From: Clostridia bacterium | Lineage (GTDB): Bacteria; Bacillota; Clostridia; Christensenellales; UBA1242 | Assembly (NCBI GenBank): GCA_017553065.1 | Contig: JAFZND010000163.1 | Location: forward strand, 1 to 6,745 | Direction of reading: 5' to 3' | Length of the DNA: 6,745 nucleotides | Shown: piece after piece, positions 6,361 to 6,745 of the stretch | Layout of the letters: the number at the start of each line of letters is the position of its first letter | Numbering within the stretch: the first letter of the stretch is position 1 | Notes under the pieces: generated by a model | What the model was told of the DNA's origin: nothing | The model's database searches: none | Seen by the model: the letters and a program-made list of their open reading frames with translations, nothing else | Made by a program: the position numbers and the translations under genes

Positions 6361-6430
6361 GGTCAAATTGACCGAAAATCTTTTGGTTTTTTTGACCAAA
6401 AATTGACTTCAAAAATTTGATGAAATTTTT
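6361..6430. repeat. Cluster of three short palindromes with repeated TTGACC in intergenic DNA
   Basis: The 6264-6586 gap has no convincing gene. Besides the terminators it holds three adjacent inverted repeats: GGTCAAATTGACC (6361-6373), TTTTGGT/ACCAAAA (6381-6387 with 6395-6401), and AAAAATTT/AAATTTTT (6411-6418 with 6423-6430). TTGACC occurs at 6368 and 6393, and TTGACT at 6403. They could be protein-binding sites or simply AT-rich chance structure. Confidence 0.4.
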
Positions 6431-6446
6431 TGCGAATAATTATAAT
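6417..6446 (+). promoter_or_regulatory. Possible plus-strand promoter before the 6487-6516 terminator
   Basis: TTGATG (6417-6422) and TATAAT (6441-6446) are 18 bp apart. Transcription from about 6453 would meet the strong hairpin at 6487-6516, giving an RNA of roughly 65 nt with no open reading frame worth naming. The region is very AT-rich, so a chance match is quite possible. Confidence 0.25.
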
Positions 6447-6486
6447 TTCTTTAATCAATTGTATATAACAAAAAGTTAATACGAAT

Positions 6487-6516
6487 AAAAAGAGTCCTGC
6501 TACCAGGACTCTTTTT
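6487..6516 (-). terminator. Strong bidirectional rho-independent terminator
   Basis: A perfect 13-bp stem, AAAAAGAGTCCTG (6487-6499) with CAGGACTCTTTTT (6504-6516), has a 4-nt loop. The A-rich and T-rich arms let it work on both strands. On the minus strand it lies about 70 nt after the stop of the rightmost gene, which it most likely terminates. Confidence 0.88.
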
Positions 6517-6586
6517 ATATTTCAATTATTCTATTATTCCCCGGCGTATTTGTCTAACTTTTCATATCCTTAAGCTCTCCACGTGA

Positions 6587-6745
6587 TTAACTTTGGACAT
6601 ATATACCATGAGAATGAGACTTACTAGATTTATTAATAACATTATTAACATCATTAATTGTAATTCTAAGTTTAGTGCCGTTAGTAACTGTTGTTGTTTC
6701 TCTAAAACCATAATCAGAACCACCACCACTTAGTCGGAATCCATA
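6587..6745 (-). CDS. C-terminal end of an unrecognised protein (5' part beyond window)
   Basis: The frame is open from the right edge to TAA at 6587-6589, giving 52 residues; the other two minus-strand frames close quickly. The peptide is Gly-, Thr-, Asn- and Ser-rich, with 'GFRLSGGGSDYGFRETTTV' near the edge, 'GTKLRITINDVNNVI' in the middle and 'SHSHGIYVQS' at the end. It shows no hydrophobic segment, LPxTG motif or catalytic motif. The composition would suit a beta-rich surface or structural protein, but I do not recognise the family and assign no function. Its open frame to the edge, peptide-like composition and downstream terminator support it being coding. The roughly 70 nt between its stop and the terminator contain no gene. 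Confidence 0.6.
   Translation of the reverse strand, partial: YGFRLSGGGSDYGFRETTTVTNGTKLRITINDVNNVINKSSKSHSHGIYVQS

Noticed and set aside
6113..6412. A 99-residue minus-strand reading frame containing 'PNEIRTRDFALRGRRLNRL'
   Set aside because: That peptide is the antisense translation of the tRNA-Glu gene, a known kind of false ORF. The frame also spans the tRNA promoter and terminators and has no ribosome site.
6534..6620. Out-of-frame continuation after the rightmost stop ('WYICPKLITWRA', stop, 'GYEKLDKYAGE', stop)
   Set aside because: It looks protein-like and could hint at a frameshifted tail, but it holds its own internal TAA and is too short to support a pseudogene call.

Overview
The window is visibly AT-rich. 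It has AGGG/GGAG-type Shine-Dalgarno sites, near-consensus TATAAT boxes, simple A-stem-T terminators, TAA stops, and a tRNA-Glu close to the Bacillus form. All this suggests a low-GC Bacillota genome, most likely an uncultured clostridial or related lineage. The content is mostly chromosomal housekeeping genes. I see no CRISPR array, insertion sequence, phage module or attachment site.

All protein genes lie on the minus strand, so read from right to left. First comes the C-terminal end of an unrecognised protein (6745 to 6587), followed by a strong terminator (6487-6516). An intergenic stretch follows, holding short palindromes and a complete plus-strand tRNA-Glu(CUC) unit with promoter, tRNA (6189-6263) and tandem terminators. 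Diverging from the tRNA is a CtpE-like cation P-type ATPase (6045 to 3463). It is cut in two by a single in-frame TAG at 5320-5322. A palindrome overlaps the -35 region of its promoter and a terminator closes the gene. A two-gene operon of P-loop kinases comes next: a uridine kinase-like nucleoside kinase (3361 to 2399) and, 18 bp downstream, a divergent guanylate kinase-like protein (2380 to 1544) with a C-terminal region resembling a degenerate ParB/sulfiredoxin fold. After another terminator, tex (S1/YqgF RNA-binding accessory factor) starts at 1447 from its own promoter and runs off the left edge.

The units are mostly independent and each has its own promoter and terminator. Only the two kinases look co-transcribed; they may act in successive phosphorylation steps, but their substrates cannot be read from sequence. 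The points most worth checking are the amber codon, which falls on the conserved lysine just after the TGES motif of the ATPase, and the unusual C-terminal extension and lost motif of the guanylate kinase-like protein.
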